A DNA stretch of 6,194 bases from Alphaproteobacteria bacterium (GTDB lineage: Bacteria; Pseudomonadota; Alphaproteobacteria; DSM-16000; Inquilinaceae): assembly GCA_029263555.1 (NCBI GenBank), contig JAJUFW010000194.1:1-6194 (forward strand), written 5' to 3'. A program made the position numbers and the translations under genes. Shown here piece by piece: positions 5,700 through 6,194 of the stretch. Below the pieces are notes generated by a model. The model searched no databases. It was not told where the DNA came from and worked only from the letters and a program-made list of their open reading frames with translations. Position 1 is the first letter of the stretch. Every line of letters starts with the position of its first letter.

Positions 5700-6194
5700 T
5701 CAGCCGCGCTGGAAGGGTTCCGAAACGACGGCGTAGGCGTGGTTGAGCGAGGCGCTCGCCCCCGCAGCCGCCGAGGCATTGGCGACGGCGCCCGCGACAT
5801 AGAGCCGGGCCTGCTGGATCGCGGTCGCCCGATCGCTGCCGCGGGCAAGAAAGGTCGCGACCGCGGTGGCAAGCGCGCCACAGACGCCCCGGACACGGAC
5901 TCCTCTCGGCCTGGGAAAGGAGAAGGAGCCCCCGTCTCCCTCCAGACCGGCGATGCAATCGACGACCATGTCGTCCGGACCGTTCTCGTCCGTCAGAATG
6001 ACGGTCTCTGCCCCGATGGTGAGCAGCATTTCGGCGATGTGCTGCCGGGACGCTTCCGCGGCCATGCCGATCCCGGCGAGGGCGGCCGCCTCGGGCCCGG
6101 TCGCGACCAGGACAGCCGTCCGGTAGGCGAGCCGCCGCTTCACGTGCCCGATGGTCTGCTCATCGGCAAGATCCCGCCCGTCCCACGCCCTGAA
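5700..6194 (-). CDS. ThiD-like kinase, N-terminal part off window
   Basis: The 164 visible residues match the C-terminal two-thirds of the hydroxymethylpyrimidine/phosphomethylpyrimidine kinase family (PfkB/ribokinase fold, about 265 residues, thiamine pathway). TAVLVATGPEAAALAGI (visible residues 26–42) fits the strand and 'PNLPEAxxL' segment. AEMLLTIGAETVILTDENG (54–72) fits the 'LxxLGxxxVLxKGG' segment. LATAVATFLARG (108–119) and the closing SLNHAY fit the last helices. The nucleotide anion-hole motif, normally GTGC with a catalytic cysteine, reads GVCG at 103–106. The 'TPN' before PEA is ATG. The frame is open to the window edge; a GTG at 6143 is internal, because the upstream codons also fit the family. 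This may be a diverged paralogue with another substrate or reduced activity. Another PfkB-type vitamin kinase is the alternative. Confidence 0.6.
   Translation of the reverse strand, partial: FRAWDGRDLADEQTIGHVKRRLAYRTAVLVATGPEAAALAGIGMAAEASRQHIAEMLLTIGAETVILTDENGPDDMVVDCIAGLEGDGGSFSFPRPRGVRVRGVCGALATAVATFLARGSDRATAIQQARLYVAGAVANASAAAGASASLNHAYAVVSEPFQRG

Noticed and set aside
5311..5736. Plus-strand frame of 141 codons in the gap, starting at GTG
   Set aside because: It has an Arg-rich, featureless product, no Shine-Dalgarno of note and overlap with the end of the ThiD-like gene; the CGTC within it is too little for a zinc site.
5606..5746. Plus-strand ATG frame beginning MNVGHVASRVNLAE
   Set aside because: It has no ribosome-binding site upstream, degenerates into a run of arginines and overlaps the ThiD-like gene.
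1..6194. A novel defence, mobile or repeat-array system
   Set aside because: No transposase, integrase, reverse transcriptase, nuclease, toxin pair, spaced direct-repeat array or prophage gene is visible; the content is housekeeping and small-molecule metabolism.

Overview
The window is GC-rich DNA (roughly two-thirds G+C by eye). It most likely comes from an alphaproteobacterium. The reasons are the serC–serA gene order, a SerC of the divergent form common in alphaproteobacteria, and a serC leader that fits the alphaproteobacterial 'serC' RNA motif. The order within the class cannot be fixed from the sequence; a Rhodospirillales-like lineage is a guess. All confident genes lie on the minus strand, so transcription runs from high to low coordinates.

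Layout in the direction of transcription. (1) 6194–5700 is the C-terminal part of a ThiD-like kinase of the PfkB/ribokinase fold, cut by the window edge and unusual at its anion-hole motif. (2) 5699–5251 is about 450 bases with no confident gene. It holds a perfect 14-base palindrome, an 8-bp hairpin and a doubtful 26-codon plus-strand ORF. (3) 5250–5026 encodes a 74-residue protein of unknown function. (4) 4917–2856 is a compact three-gene unit: a PhzF-family isomerase-like protein, a 162-residue GNAT acetyltransferase overlapping it by 8 bases, and a 254-residue GNAT protein in the same reading frame, 27 bases further on. A possible promoter precedes the PhzF gene. (5) 2793–1 is the serine-biosynthesis unit: a good sigma-70-type promoter, a two-hairpin serC leader whose last hairpin covers the ribosome-binding site, serC complete, a structured 169-base spacer, and serA cut by the window edge before its C-terminal ACT domain.

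SerA oxidises 3-phosphoglycerate to 3-phosphohydroxypyruvate and SerC transaminates that product to phosphoserine, so together they supply the first two steps of serine synthesis. The phosphatase gene serB is not in the window. The PhzF/GNAT unit looks like ordinary small-molecule metabolism with unknown substrates. I see no mobile element, CRISPR array, tRNA, rRNA or defence system. The most informative non-coding signal is the serC leader. The least explained are the serC–serA spacer structures, the altered ThiD-like motif and the 5251–5699 gap.
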